64,000 nt of DNA from Marinobacterium marinum (GTDB lineage: Bacteria > Pseudomonadota > Gammaproteobacteria > Pseudomonadales > Balneatricaceae). The notes beneath the pieces were generated by a model. The model was not told the origin of the DNA. It did no database searches and saw only the letters and a program-made list of their open reading frames with translations. Positions 9,430 through 18,216 of the stretch are shown here, in pieces (position 1 is the first letter of the stretch; each line of letters opens with the position of its first letter). The stretch spans positions 124,001 to 188,000 of the forward strand of contig NZ_JACEMT010000041.1 in assembly GCF_013868415.1 (NCBI RefSeq). Direction: 5' to 3'. The position numbers and the translations under genes were made by a program.

Positions 9430-10062
9430 TCAGTAATCCAGGTAGCGTCGGATCAGAACCGACATCAAATCTACAAAAGGCTGCCTGTTCAAATGTGGCA
9501 TCCCTTCCAGAATCAAGAGAAACTTCTGCTCCCCGACATGCAGGGTCCAGAACCCCAACTCACTCTGGCCGACTGCATCAATCAGCGCCCAGGATGAGCC
9601 ATCAATACCAAGGTGACGGCCCAGCAACGCCTGATGGCGCTCGTGCATGGACACCAGGTCTGCCGCCATACCGGCGATCGCTTCAGCTTCTTCATCTTCA
9701 AAGCCGGACTGCCCCAGACAGAAGCCCTGGTCATCCGCCAACAACACACGACCATCGGCCAGGCTCGGCAGCAGCTTGGGCAACAACTCTTCAATCGTCC
9801 CCCCGGCAATGCTTTCAGGTGCTTCCGGCAGGTCAATGAAGCCATGCTGCACCGCCTTGTCGAGCAGCGTTTCAGCTTCAGCTTCCGGCAGGCCGGTCAG
9901 TTTCTGCAACAAGGAGCCGAGGTACGGAATGTGCGTATCAGCACTCAGCAACTGCAGCAACAAGGCACGCAGTGTTTCCGGTTCGGTATTCAGGGTGGCG
10001 TAGTACGCGCCACTGGGTGTGACCTGAAAATACCGCGGGGTATCATTTTGCTCTTGATTCAC
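9430..10062 (-). CDS. Uncharacterised protein with a possible cryptic roadblock-like C-terminal half
   Basis: 210 residues, not recognised as a named family. The N-terminal half (about 1-85) looks helical, with a short region resembling a winged helix (LLQKLTGLPEAEAETLLDKAV). The C-terminal half (about 100-205) has the strand-helix-strand order of a roadblock fold: GRVLLADDQGFCLGQSGF, then EAIAGMAADLVSM, then ALIDAVGQ, then FLLILEGMPHLN. It lies between the clear roadblock gene and the 416-residue gene in the same direction. A heterodimer of two roadblock proteins is a reasonable inference; structure prediction would be needed to confirm the fold. Confidence 0.6.
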   Translation of the reverse strand: MNQEQNDTPRYFQVTPSGAYYATLNTEPETLRALLLQLLSADTHIPYLGSLLQKLTGLPEAEAETLLDKAVQHGFIDLPEAPESIAGGTIEELLPKLLPSLADGRVLLADDQGFCLGQSGFEDEEAEAIAGMAADLVSMHERHQALLGRHLGIDGSSWALIDAVGQSELGFWTLHVGEQKFLLILEGMPHLNRQPFVDLMSVLIRRYLDY

Positions 10063-10107
10063 GGTTAAACTCCGAAAGATCCATTGGTGTGATACACACG
10101 TTTTCGG

Positions 10108-11358
10108 TCAGGGGCAGAACAGACCGATGGCGTCCGCTGCCACAAAGAACGAGAATACGAAACGTTGAGGCACACCCAACATAGACGCTATATTTTGTGC
10201 AGACAAACGCTGGCTTTGCCAAAGCTCCGCAATACTTCTTGCGTGAGGCGTCTCAAGCAAACGCTCGAAATCCGGCATTTCATCCAGCACCCGCGGCTGC
10301 TCTGCCGACAATGTATCCGGGACGCGTCCGCGCGCCGTAAAAAGTGCCAACTGCCACAGCAACTCATCAGCGGCCACCTTGCGCCCCTGGGGCAACTCGG
10401 CCTCGGCACTTCGCTCCTGCAGAGAAATTTCATCAAATCCGAAACGGGTACGCGTCAACTGCAACAGCAGATCCGCATCGACTCCAACGAGAAAAGCCCT
10501 CTCGGCCGGGAGATAAAGCAACGCACCCGGCACTCCCAGCACTTGCTGTACCTTGCCTGATTCATTACCCTGCTGAATGCAGCGTTGAATCCAGGGCAGC
10601 AACAAGCCATCAAGACTGAAGTAAGCCCGGCGACGCTCATGCGCCGAATCCAGATTGACATCCGGCAAACTGCCGCAGCACTGCTGAATCATTTCTGCAG
10701 ACAATTTGGGAGGCTGCAATATATCTTCCGGCTCTTCAACAGGCTCGGATGCCGGTCGCGACGGCGCACGCTGTTGCTGCTCCTGAAGCGCCTGCTGGGC
10801 TTCAAAAATCAGGCTGTTCAGCTCATTACGCTCGACACTAAAGCGACTACGCAAGGCCTCGCCTTCTCGCTGCAAGCCATCCCCTTTCCAGGCAGAGAGC
10901 GCCGCACTACTGCGCTCTTTGCGCGCTTCCCATTCGGCAAAAACCGCTTCTCGCACCTTGTCCTGCTCACTCGCAGCCACTCGATCGCCGGCAATTCTAC
11001 CGCCTGCTTCATCATGCAACTGGTCAGCAGCATCCAGCCTGCCATGCAACTGCACCAAGGCAGCCTGTAACGCGCTTATTGTCAGCGGACGGTGAATAAC
11101 GATATCTGTCGCAGTAACGCGCGACGTGCTCGATGGATCTACCACCGCAATCCGGGGCTGATCATGTTGCGCCAGCCATTTTTCAGTCTGGGCCGATTCT
11201 TCTCGATCACTGAAGCCGACAATCAGTGCCTCTGCATGATTCACATCAGACAGAAGGAATCCATCCCCTTTATTGCCTTTAAAGAAAAGCTCCAGCATTG
11301 CTGCCTCATTGGCAGCAAAACCGATGACTCCAATTGAGTGCTTACCACCGAACGACAT
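10108..11358 (-). CDS. Uncharacterised protein with degenerate receiver-like N-terminus
   Basis: 416 residues without a named family. Residues about 8-108 read like a response-regulator receiver that has lost its phosphorylation residues: ALIVGFSDRE occupies the strand where the acceptor Asp would sit, and the usual conserved KP is HRPL. A charged helical linker (about 120-215) follows, with Gln-rich and Pro-Glu stretches, then a C-terminal domain ending in a helix-turn-helix-like segment (LSAQNIASMLGVPQRFVFSF, about 385-405). ATG at 11358 has AGGA seven bases upstream; the longest frame begins at a TTG two codons earlier. Probably a scaffold or output protein for the operon, but this is inference from position. 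Confidence 0.65.
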   Translation of the reverse strand: MSFGGKHSIGVIGFAANEAAMLELFFKGNKGDGFLLSDVNHAEALIVGFSDREESAQTEKWLAQHDQPRIAVVDPSSTSRVTATDIVIHRPLTISALQAALVQLHGRLDAADQLHDEAGGRIAGDRVAASEQDKVREAVFAEWEARKERSSAALSAWKGDGLQREGEALRSRFSVERNELNSLIFEAQQALQEQQQRAPSRPASEPVEEPEDILQPPKLSAEMIQQCCGSLPDVNLDSAHERRRAYFSLDGLLLPWIQRCIQQGNESGKVQQVLGVPGALLYLPAERAFLVGVDADLLLQLTRTRFGFDEISLQERSAEAELPQGRKVAADELLWQLALFTARGRVPDTLSAEQPRVLDEMPDFERLLETPHARSIAELWQSQRLSAQNIASMLGVPQRFVFSFFVAADAIGLFCP

Positions 11359-11382
11359 ATTCAAATCCTTCTAAGGCGGTGT

Positions 11383-11853
11383 TCAGTGTAGTTTCTGTCT
11401 GGAAAACTGCATGCAACGCCCATTGCTCAAAACCGCATGTTCAAGGGGCAGATCAACCAACCGCGACAAGTCTCGTGTGTCGACGGCCTTGTTCATTGCG
11501 ATTCGGTGATCACTGTGCAGCAGGGGACCCGATTGTTGAATAAGGCGATTGACCAAAAATTGACCTCGCCCGCGCAGCACCAGCAACAGATCGATCAAGG
11601 CACCGGTCAGCTGTTCGTTATCAGCGCACTGAATAGCGAGATAAATACGTCGGATATGATTACGCAATATCCGAGGGCGAGCCGCTACCAGGCGCGTAAG
11701 GTAACGCAGCGCAACAGTTGGCTGAACGCCGATATAGATCAGTCGCTTGTCGGCTTGCAGATTAAACATGATCTGCAATTTTGAAAGCTGTAAATCCGCC
11801 TTTATCATGCGCTCATCCTGTGCGACTTCAGCCGGACTGTCTGCTGAACTCAT
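11383..11853 (-). CDS. Uncharacterised first gene of the roadblock/PAS operon
   Basis: 156 residues, family not recognised. The protein is mostly helical and basic in the middle (ALRYLTRLVAARPRILRNHIRRIY), with no signal peptide or membrane segment. ATG at 11853 is preceded by a very strong AGGAGGT site, which excludes the 34-codon upstream extension of the frame. A near-consensus promoter lies about 40 bp upstream and the next gene follows after 24 bp, so it heads the operon. Confidence 0.72.
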   Translation of the reverse strand: MSSADSPAEVAQDERMIKADLQLSKLQIMFNLQADKRLIYIGVQPTVALRYLTRLVAARPRILRNHIRRIYLAIQCADNEQLTGALIDLLLVLRGRGQFLVNRLIQQSGPLLHSDHRIAMNKAVDTRDLSRLVDLPLEHAVLSNGRCMQFSRQKLH

Positions 11854-11889
11854 CGAGGCTACCTCCTGCCTGAGATAATGTATTGATTT

Positions 11890-11918
11890 GTTATACGTAG
11901 CTTTTCGCTGGATTTCAA
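11890..11918 (-). promoter_or_regulatory. Sigma70-type promoter of the roadblock/PAS operon
   Basis: On the minus strand: -35 TTGAAA (11913-11918), 17-bp spacer, -10 TATAAC (11890-11895), five of six matches in each box. The predicted start near 11883 gives a leader of about 30 nt to the strong AGGAGGT site of the first gene. Confidence 0.7.
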
Positions 11919-12384
11919 ACACAGCTAATTGAAACTTGACCGGCATCAAAAGCACCTACTCGTAAAACACGGAAAATCCAAGTTTTCCCGCACTCTTCAG
12001 GCACATGAAAGCCGATGGTCACTTTAACACCTGCATCTTTTCAATCTTATGAAACAACATGTTAGATGAAAAACCAAGAACGTGCCGGTCACACCATGAC
12101 TTTTTTCGCCCACACCTCTCTTTTCTGGATTCAAATGTCTCTCTGGAATGACATACGCATGTTTAAATCTATCGTTCGCCATATTGAGAAACATGACAAT
12201 CCTATCCCCGCCCCATTTCCTCCTAATAAAGGCAGACAAACATCAGCCTGACGACAAGGAGACCACCGAGGTAAACCGAACCCTTATTTACACCTGCAAT
12301 TGTGAATTTCAATAATCGTGTAAGCCCTTGTTCCCCGCATGATTGGGACTCTTATACTTTGGTCAGGTAATTGTGTCGACAATC
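11919..12384. other. Divergent intergenic region with no gene seen
   Basis: About 465 bp separate the two promoters of this divergent region. It is AT-rich compared with its surroundings. A 61-codon open frame on the plus strand (12066-12251) has no ribosome-binding site, no domain and a low-complexity end, and is not called. No tRNA, repeat or clear hairpin terminator was seen. A small RNA cannot be excluded by eye. Confidence 0.5.
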
Positions 12385-12413
12385 TTAACTTTGTAGCTGC
12401 CTTCCGCTAGAAT
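12385..12413 (+). promoter_or_regulatory. Promoter of acnB
   Basis: -35 TTAACT (12385-12390), 17-bp spacer, -10 TAGAAT (12408-12413), placing transcription start near 12420, about 90 nt before the acnB GTG start. Confidence 0.55.
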
Positions 12414-12510
12414 TCGCCTCGCCAATCACCATTCGATACCTAGTCGATACGCCGTCGGTGGAGGTTTACCACTCCGGCGTCCGGCGGTGAAAACAGATGA
12501 GGGCCATATC

Positions 12511-15108
12511 GTGCTTGAAGCTTATCGTAAACATGTAGAAGAACGCGCCGCCGAAGGCGTCCCTCCGAAGCCGCTTGACCCTGAGCAGACATCCGCTCTG
12601 GTCGACCTGCTGAAGACCCCGCCTGCTGGCGAAGAAGAATTCCTGCTGGACCTGATCACCAACCGCGTACCCGCGGGTGTTGACCAGGCCGCTTACGTCA
12701 AGGCCGGTTTCCTGGCAGCGATCGCCAAAGGTGAGACCTCCTCTCCTCTGATCGACGAAGTAAAGGCTGTTGAACTGCTGGGCACCATGCTGGGCGGCTA
12801 CAACATCGCACCGCTGATCGAGTGCCTGGATAATGAAGCGCTCGCACCCACTGCAGCCAAGGCTCTGTCTCACACACTGCTGATGTTTGACGCCTTCCAC
12901 GATGTTCAGGAAAAAGCGACTGCCGGTAATACATTTGCCAAGCAGGTTATGCTCTCTTGGGCTGAAGGCGAATGGTTCACTTCCAAGCCGGAACTGGCCG
13001 AGAAAATCACCGTTACCGTCTTCAAGGTACCGGGCGAAACCAACACCGACGACCTGTCTCCCGCCCCGGATGCCTGGTCACGTCCCGACATCCCGCTGCA
13101 CGCCAATGCGATGCTGAAGATGGAACGTGAAGGCATCAATCCGGAAGAACCCGGTGTTAAAGGCCCGCTGGCCCAGATCGAAGAAGTCAAAGCCAAAGGC
13201 TTCCCGGTCGCTTACGTGGGTGACGTAGTCGGTACCGGCTCTTCACGCAAATCTGCTACCAACTCCGTACTGTGGTTCTTCGGTGATGACATCCCGAACG
13301 TACCGAACAAGCGCGCTGGCGGCTACTGCTTCGGTGGCAAAATCGCTCCGATCTTCTATAACACCATGGAAGATGCCGGTGCCCTGCCGATCGAAATGCC
13401 GGTTGACAACCTGAATATGGGCGATGTCATCGACGTTTACCCGTTCGAAGGCAAAGTATGCAAACACGGTACTGACGAAGTCATCTCCACTTTCGGCCTG
13501 AAAACTCAGGTTTTGATCGACGAAGTACGTGCCGGCGGCCGTATCCCGCTGATCATCGGCCGTGGCCTGACCGAAAAAGCCCGTGAAGCACTGGGCATGG
13601 GTACGTCCGACCTGTTCCGTAAGCCGGAACAGCCGGCTGATACCGGCAAAGGTTACACCCTGGCACAGAAAATGGTCGGCAAGGCTTGCGGCATGGACGG
13701 TGTACGTCCGGGCATGTACTGCGAACCGAAGATGACTACTGTTGGTTCCCAGGATACCACTGGTCCGATGACCCGTGACGAGCTGAAAGACCTGGCGTGC
13801 CTGGGCTTCTCTGCCGATCTGACCATGCAGTCGTTCTGTCACACTGCGGCTTATCCGAAGCCGGTTGACGTGAACACTCACCACACCCTGCCGGACTTCA
13901 TCATGAACCGCGGCGGCGTTTCTCTGCGCCCGGGCGACGGTGTTATCCACTCTTGGCTGAACCGCATGCTGTTGCCGGACACCGTGGGTACTGGTGGTGA
14001 CTCTCACACCCGCTTCCCGCTAGGCATCTCTTTCCCGGCCGGTTCTGGTCTGGTTGCCTTCGCAGCAGCTACCGGCGTTATGCCTCTGGACATGCCAGAA
14101 TCCATTCTGGTTCGCTTCAAGGGCAAGCGCAACCCGGGCATCACCCTGCGTGACCTGGTACACGCCATCCCTTACTACGGCATCAAGCAGGGCCTGCTGA
14201 CCGTAGAAAAAGCCGGCAAGAAGAACGCATTCTCCGGTCGTGTACTGGAAATCGAAGGTCTGGAAGAACTGACTGTCGAACAGGCGTTCGAACTGTCCGA
14301 TGCATCTGCCGAACGTTCCGCTGCAGGCTGCACGATCACTTTGTCCGAAGACTCTGTTGCCGAGTACCTGCGCTCTAACATCGTGATGCTGAAGTGGATG
14401 ATCGCTGAAGGCTACGGTGATGTACGCACCATCGAGCGCCGCATTAAAGGCATGGAAGAGTGGCTGGCCAACCCGAGCCTGATGCGTGCTGACGCTGACG
14501 CTGAATACGCTGAAGTGATCGAAATCGACCTGTCCGAAATCAAGGAGCCGATCCTGTGCGCTCCGAACGATCCGGACGATGCCCGCCTGCTGTCTGAAGT
14601 ACAGGGCGAGAACATTGATGAAGTGTTCATCGGCTCTTGCATGACCAACATCGGACACTTCCGTGCCGCCGGTAAACTGCTGGAATCTTCCGGCAAGTCT
14701 ATCCCGACACGCATGTGGATTGCCCCGCCGACCAAGATGGACCAGGCACAACTGAGCGACGAAGGTTATTACAATATCTTCGGCAAGGCCGGCGCACGCA
14801 TGGAAATGCCGGGCTGCTCCCTGTGCATGGGCAACCAGGCACGTGTTGCCGCGAAGTCTACAGTTGTTTCCACTTCAACTCGTAACTTCCCGAACCGTCT
14901 GGGCGATGGCGCCAACGTATACCTGGCATCTGCCGAACTGGCAGCTGTTGCGGCACTGGAAGGCAAACTGCCGACCGTAGCCGAGTACATGGAATACGCC
15001 AGCAAGCTCGATAGCATGTCAGGTGAAATTTACCGCTACCTGAACTTCGACCAGATGGATAACTATGTCGAAAAGGCCAGCAACGTTATCCCGACCGCTG
15101 AAGCCTGA
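12511..15108 (+). CDS. acnB: Aconitate hydratase B (GTG start)
   Basis: An 865-residue bifunctional aconitase / 2-methylisocitrate dehydratase of the TCA and methylcitrate cycles. The order is that of AcnB: HEAT-like helical domain first (about 1-160), then the swivel domain ([27 protein letters not shown]), then the three-domain core. The 4Fe-4S ligands C710 ([11 protein letters not shown]), C769 and C772 ([10 protein letters not shown]) are at exactly the E. coli numbers when translation starts at GTG 12511, which has GAGGG seven bases upstream. An ATG eight codons earlier opens a longer frame but spoils this agreement. AcnB apoproteins can also bind mRNA. Confidence 0.97.
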   Translation: MLEAYRKHVEERAAEGVPPKPLDPEQTSALVDLLKTPPAGEEEFLLDLITNRVPAGVDQAAYVKAGFLAAIAKGETSSPLIDEVKAVELLGTMLGGYNIAPLIECLDNEALAPTAAKALSHTLLMFDAFHDVQEKATAGNTFAKQVMLSWAEGEWFTSKPELAEKITVTVFKVPGETNTDDLSPAPDAWSRPDIPLHANAMLKMEREGINPEEPGVKGPLAQIEEVKAKGFPVAYVGDVVGTGSSRKSATNSVLWFFGDDIPNVPNKRAGGYCFGGKIAPIFYNTMEDAGALPIEMPVDNLNMGDVIDVYPFEGKVCKHGTDEVISTFGLKTQVLIDEVRAGGRIPLIIGRGLTEKAREALGMGTSDLFRKPEQPADTGKGYTLAQKMVGKACGMDGVRPGMYCEPKMTTVGSQDTTGPMTRDELKDLACLGFSADLTMQSFCHTAAYPKPVDVNTHHTLPDFIMNRGGVSLRPGDGVIHSWLNRMLLPDTVGTGGDSHTRFPLGISFPAGSGLVAFAAATGVMPLDMPESILVRFKGKRNPGITLRDLVHAIPYYGIKQGLLTVEKAGKKNAFSGRVLEIEGLEELTVEQAFELSDASAERSAAGCTITLSEDSVAEYLRSNIVMLKWMIAEGYGDVRTIERRIKGMEEWLANPSLMRADADAEYAEVIEIDLSEIKEPILCAPNDPDDARLLSEVQGENIDEVFIGSCMTNIGHFRAAGKLLESSGKSIPTRMWIAPPTKMDQAQLSDEGYYNIFGKAGARMEMPGCSLCMGNQARVAAKSTVVSTSTRNFPNRLGDGANVYLASAELAAVAALEGKLPTVAEYMEYASKLDSMSGEIYRYLNFDQMDNYVEKASNVIPTAEA

Positions 15109-15115
15109 TCCATAA

Positions 15116-15173
15116 GAGGGTGCCAAAAGCACCCTCCATTTGACGAAACAAACCCCGCCTCGGCGGGGTTTTT
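15116..15173 (+). terminator. Tandem hairpins ending acnB
   Basis: Two stem-loops follow the stop. GAGGGTGC (15116-15123) pairs with GCACCCTC (15129-15136), with little T run. AAACCCCGCC (from 15150) pairs with the GGCGGGGTTT arm ending near 15171, followed by TT. The second is a classic intrinsic terminator; the first may protect the mRNA 3' end. Confidence 0.88.
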
Positions 15174-15265
15174 GCTTATCTGGCGTCCGTTTCGGCCCCG
15201 GTCATGCACCTGTTATACTACTTGCTACACATTCGACACGAACTGCTGCATACAGGTCACCCACC

Positions 15266-15688
15266 ATGAAAACAGCTACTCCCGACCAGCCCCTGTCTCG
15301 GGAAGAAGAGACGTCACAAACCAAAAACGGCTTCCTGGTACTGGCTTCACGCCTTCTGCTCGAAGAGAAACTGCCCATCCGCTTCATGTACAAAACCGTG
15401 CCCGAGCACCTCAACGATACCGGGTGGCGCATGTATACCGGCTATGAAACCGATGAGTTCCTGGAAAACGAACTGATCAATATGATGCCGGTTCCGCTGG
15501 AGCGAATCTGCCAACTGGATCCATCCCTGACTCCTCTGGTGGAATATAATGCAGGCACCGTCTGGGAGCGCATACCCGATTCGGAGGGTTGGGAGCGCGT
15601 TCATGATTTCCGTATCCCCGCCCCCAAAGTAGATGTTGATATCACCAACGACGTTGACCATTTCAGCCAACAGCGAGAAGGCAGCTGA
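15266..15688 (+). CDS. DUF2185 (Imm33-like) domain protein
   Basis: A 140-residue cytoplasmic protein. The region GFLVLASRLLLEEKLPIRFM ... DTGWRMYTGYETDEFLENE ... LDPSLTPLV is the DUF2185 pattern. Members of this family are found both as stand-alone housekeeping proteins and as Imm33 immunity proteins beside polymorphic toxins. No toxin gene is adjacent here (acnB upstream, AMMECR1 convergent downstream), so the stand-alone type is more likely. ATG at 15266 is chosen because homology begins soon after it and the 42-codon extension runs into the acnB terminator region. Function unknown. Confidence 0.75.
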   Translation: MKTATPDQPLSREEETSQTKNGFLVLASRLLLEEKLPIRFMYKTVPEHLNDTGWRMYTGYETDEFLENELINMMPVPLERICQLDPSLTPLVEYNAGTVWERIPDSEGWERVHDFRIPAPKVDVDITNDVDHFSQQREGS

Positions 15689-15706
15689 ACAGCCAAACGA
15701 CCGGTG

Positions 15707-16303
15707 TCATTCACATGCCGGTCGTTCCCTGTCTTCGGCAAAAGACTCGCTTTCATAACGCCAGACTCTGACCTGATCTGACCAGTAATCAGCCGCCAGC
15801 GCCGCTTTGCGCTTCAGTGCACGCAAAAAGATATCAGGCGTCGTCAGCCCCTCCCAAACGACGGGCAGAAACGTCGCCCGATTACGCCCCGCCTGCAAGA
15901 GCACGCCATCCCGTCCCGGCACCAACTGATGGAGCAGGTCCGCCTCCGAACTGAATATCACCTCATCCAGCGGCGAGAGAATGGAAACCGATATCGATAC
16001 AGGTTCACTGGCCTGCAAGGGCGCAAAGCGATAATCGTGCAAAGCCGCTCCGCATGCATTATGCAACACATCATGCGCCAACGGACGGACCGCCTGTAGC
16101 GAACCGATACACCCCCTCAATTCGTCATGACTATCCAGAGTTACAAAACTGGCACGAGGCAGCTGCAAATAAGGCTCGAGCGAGGCAAGATCCGGCAAGT
16201 CGATATACCCTTTTGCTACCGCCTGACAAACTCCCTGACGGGCCAAAGACAGAAGCGAAGCCCGCTGTCGGGCCGTATACTCAATAGCAGACATAAGCGC
16301 CAT
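15707..16303 (-). CDS. AmmeMemoRadiSam system protein A (AMMECR1 domain)
   Basis: A 198-residue AMMECR1-family protein with the signature LRGCIGSLQAVRPLAHDVLHNA near residues 62-83 (given here as LRGCIGSLQ then RPLAHDV) and SILSPLDEV further on. This is protein A of the triad in which AMMECR1, a Memo-like protein and a radical SAM enzyme occur together. Its biochemical role is not established. It overlaps the end of the Memo gene by about 23 bp, implying coupled translation; an ATG three codons later (16294) is also possible. Confidence 0.9.
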   Translation of the reverse strand: MALMSAIEYTARQRASLLSLARQGVCQAVAKGYIDLPDLASLEPYLQLPRASFVTLDSHDELRGCIGSLQAVRPLAHDVLHNACGAALHDYRFAPLQASEPVSISVSILSPLDEVIFSSEADLLHQLVPGRDGVLLQAGRNRATFLPVVWEGLTTPDIFLRALKRKAALAADYWSDQVRVWRYESESFAEDRERPACE

Positions 16304-17081
16304 ACCCTACGACCTGTTCTTTATCCCCCGTCACGTCACCCGACGTCATGTATTGCAAACAATCGATAGCCGCCCCTTGCCTTTTCGCAGCCAATAGCAG
16401 GCCATTCAGGGCATAACAGCCGCAAGCCTGCCCGGAGCCAAGTTGCGGATCAGCTTGAACAATCATGTGGCTGGTCATGGCATCCAGGCGCCGAGCCTCG
16501 ACCCAGGGGTGATAATGGCTAAGATCACTACTAACAATCACCAGCGTCTGCTCGTCCTGCCAGCAGTACTCAATCAGCTCAGCCACCTTGTTTGCAGGCG
16601 TCTGCCCCACCAGAATCGGCACCAGACGACAGCCTTCGGCCACCACCTGCAGGAATGGCAACTGTACTTCCAGTGAATGCTCCAGACGATGGGCCTCCGG
16701 TGACGCCACCAGGCCAAACACCTCTGACAACCGGATCATAAACGCTCGATCAAGCCACCCAATACCCAGCGGGGTCTTCCAGTCAGCCTCACCAGCCAGC
16801 GCCATACCCTCCAGCGGCATTCGATGATTAGGCCCCAGCAATACGATACGACTCCAACCATGGACGGCTTGAGCCTGCTGTAAAAGATGGTAAGCCGTCG
16901 CCGCAACAGGCCCCGAGTACACTAACCCAGCATGAGGCACAACCAGCGCCCGCATGCGCCTGGGCAAGACCGGGCAATCTTCCGCCGACGCCAACATCGC
17001 ACGCACCAGTCGTTCTAATTCTGCCTGCTCTTCAGGATAAAACAGCCCCGCAACCGCAGCTGGTCGCCACATATCACTCAT
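16281..17081 (-). CDS. AmmeMemoRadiSam system protein B (Memo-like)
   Basis: 266 residues of the MEMO family, which is related to class III extradiol dioxygenases and LigB. Visible features are RPAAVAGLFYP at the start, VVPHAGLVYSG with the conserved His, LGPNHRMPL with a second His, HSLEVQLPFLQ, and SSDLSHYHPW. These histidines are the probable metal ligands. ATG at 17081 is preceded by GGGGGTATT; the frame extends 37 codons upstream into the divergent gene and is rejected. It is cotranscribed with protein A and divergent from the radical SAM member. Confidence 0.92.
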   Translation of the reverse strand: MSDMWRPAAVAGLFYPEEQAELERLVRAMLASAEDCPVLPRRMRALVVPHAGLVYSGPVAATAYHLLQQAQAVHGWSRIVLLGPNHRMPLEGMALAGEADWKTPLGIGWLDRAFMIRLSEVFGLVASPEAHRLEHSLEVQLPFLQVVAEGCRLVPILVGQTPANKVAELIEYCWQDEQTLVIVSSDLSHYHPWVEARRLDAMTSHMIVQADPQLGSGQACGCYALNGLLLAAKRQGAAIDCLQYMTSGDVTGDKEQVVGYGAYVCY

Positions 17082-17136
17082 AATACCCCCAGCCTTTGCT
17101 ATGCTTTGAAGTATAGAAGCCGACCGGCGTTTTATC

Positions 17137-18216
17137 ATGAACAACATGCACAGTGTCAGTACCGAGTACTGGCACCCGTTGGATAACGGCAAAATTCAAT
17201 GCGATCTATGCCCCCGCTTCTGCCAACTGAATGATGGCCAGCGAGGGTTATGCTTTGTACGCGGGCGTGTCGGCGATGAAATACGCCTGCTAAGCTACGG
17301 CCTGTCCAGTGGCTTCTGCATAGACCCCGTCGAAAAGAAACCACTCAACCACTTTCTACCCGGCACCCCCGTACTCTCCTTCGGAACAGCCGGCTGCAAT
17401 CTGGCTTGCCGCTTCTGCCAAAACTGGGATATAAGCCGCTCCCGACAAACCCAGCGCCTGTGCGACAGCGCCATGCCCGAGCAACTGGTGCGGGCAGCCA
17501 TCGCGCATGACTGCCGCAGCATCGCCTTCACCTACAACGATCCTGTTATTTTCCACGAGTACGCCATTGATGTTGCCAAGGCCTGCCATCAGCACGGCCT
17601 GAAAAGCATTGCGGTCAGTGCCGGTTATGTCTGCCCAGCCCCAAGAGAAGCTTTTTATCAGCACATGGATGCCGCTAATATCGACCTGAAAGCTTTTACC
17701 GAACGCTTCTACAAAAGGATCTGCGGCGGCTCACTGGCCCCTGTACTGGACACTCTGGAATACATTCATCACCAAACCGACACCTGGCTGGAAATCACCA
17801 CACTGCTGATTCCCGGCGAGAACGATTCCGACCGTGAGATTGCTCGACTGGCACACTGGATATGCACTCACCTGGGTGATGGAATCCCCCTGCATTTCAC
17901 CGCATTCCACCCGGACTGGAAAATGCTGGATCACCCGTCAACACCGCTGGACACTCTGCGTCGCGCACGCATGATTGCACACGAAGAAGGGCTGAAATAT
18001 GTCTATACCGGCAACTTGCCGGACCCCGAGGGTAATACCACCTACTGCCCGGAATGTGACCGCCCGCTCATCAGACGCTCCGGCTATACCATCACTGAAT
18101 GGTCACTGACACCTGCCGGCCATTGTCGCTACTGCGGTCACCCTCTGGCCGGCCACTTTGAAGCAACCCCCGGCCACTGGGGCTCAAGACGACTGCCGAT
18201 CAGTATTAACCGGTAG
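17137..18216 (+). CDS. AmmeMemoRadiSam system radical SAM enzyme
   Basis: A 359-residue radical SAM protein. The cluster-binding cysteines are C87, C91 and C94 in CNLACRFCQNWDIS. An N-terminal cysteine group (C22, C25, C29, C39) precedes the barrel, and a C-terminal CPEC...CRYC pair could hold zinc or a further cluster. It resembles pyruvate-formate-lyase-activating enzymes but belongs to the subfamily that co-occurs with AMMECR1 and Memo. The substrate is unknown. The 55-bp spacer to the Memo gene is a shared control region. Its last 11 bp overlap the convergent dusC. Confidence 0.93.
   Translation: MNNMHSVSTEYWHPLDNGKIQCDLCPRFCQLNDGQRGLCFVRGRVGDEIRLLSYGLSSGFCIDPVEKKPLNHFLPGTPVLSFGTAGCNLACRFCQNWDISRSRQTQRLCDSAMPEQLVRAAIAHDCRSIAFTYNDPVIFHEYAIDVAKACHQHGLKSIAVSAGYVCPAPREAFYQHMDAANIDLKAFTERFYKRICGGSLAPVLDTLEYIHHQTDTWLEITTLLIPGENDSDREIARLAHWICTHLGDGIPLHFTAFHPDWKMLDHPSTPLDTLRRARMIAHEEGLKYVYTGNLPDPEGNTTYCPECDRPLIRRSGYTITEWSLTPAGHCRYCGHPLAGHFEATPGHWGSRRLPISINR

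Noticed and set aside
12066-12251. 61-codon plus-strand open frame upstream of acnB
   Set aside because: No ribosome-binding site, no recognisable domain and an AT-rich intergenic setting.
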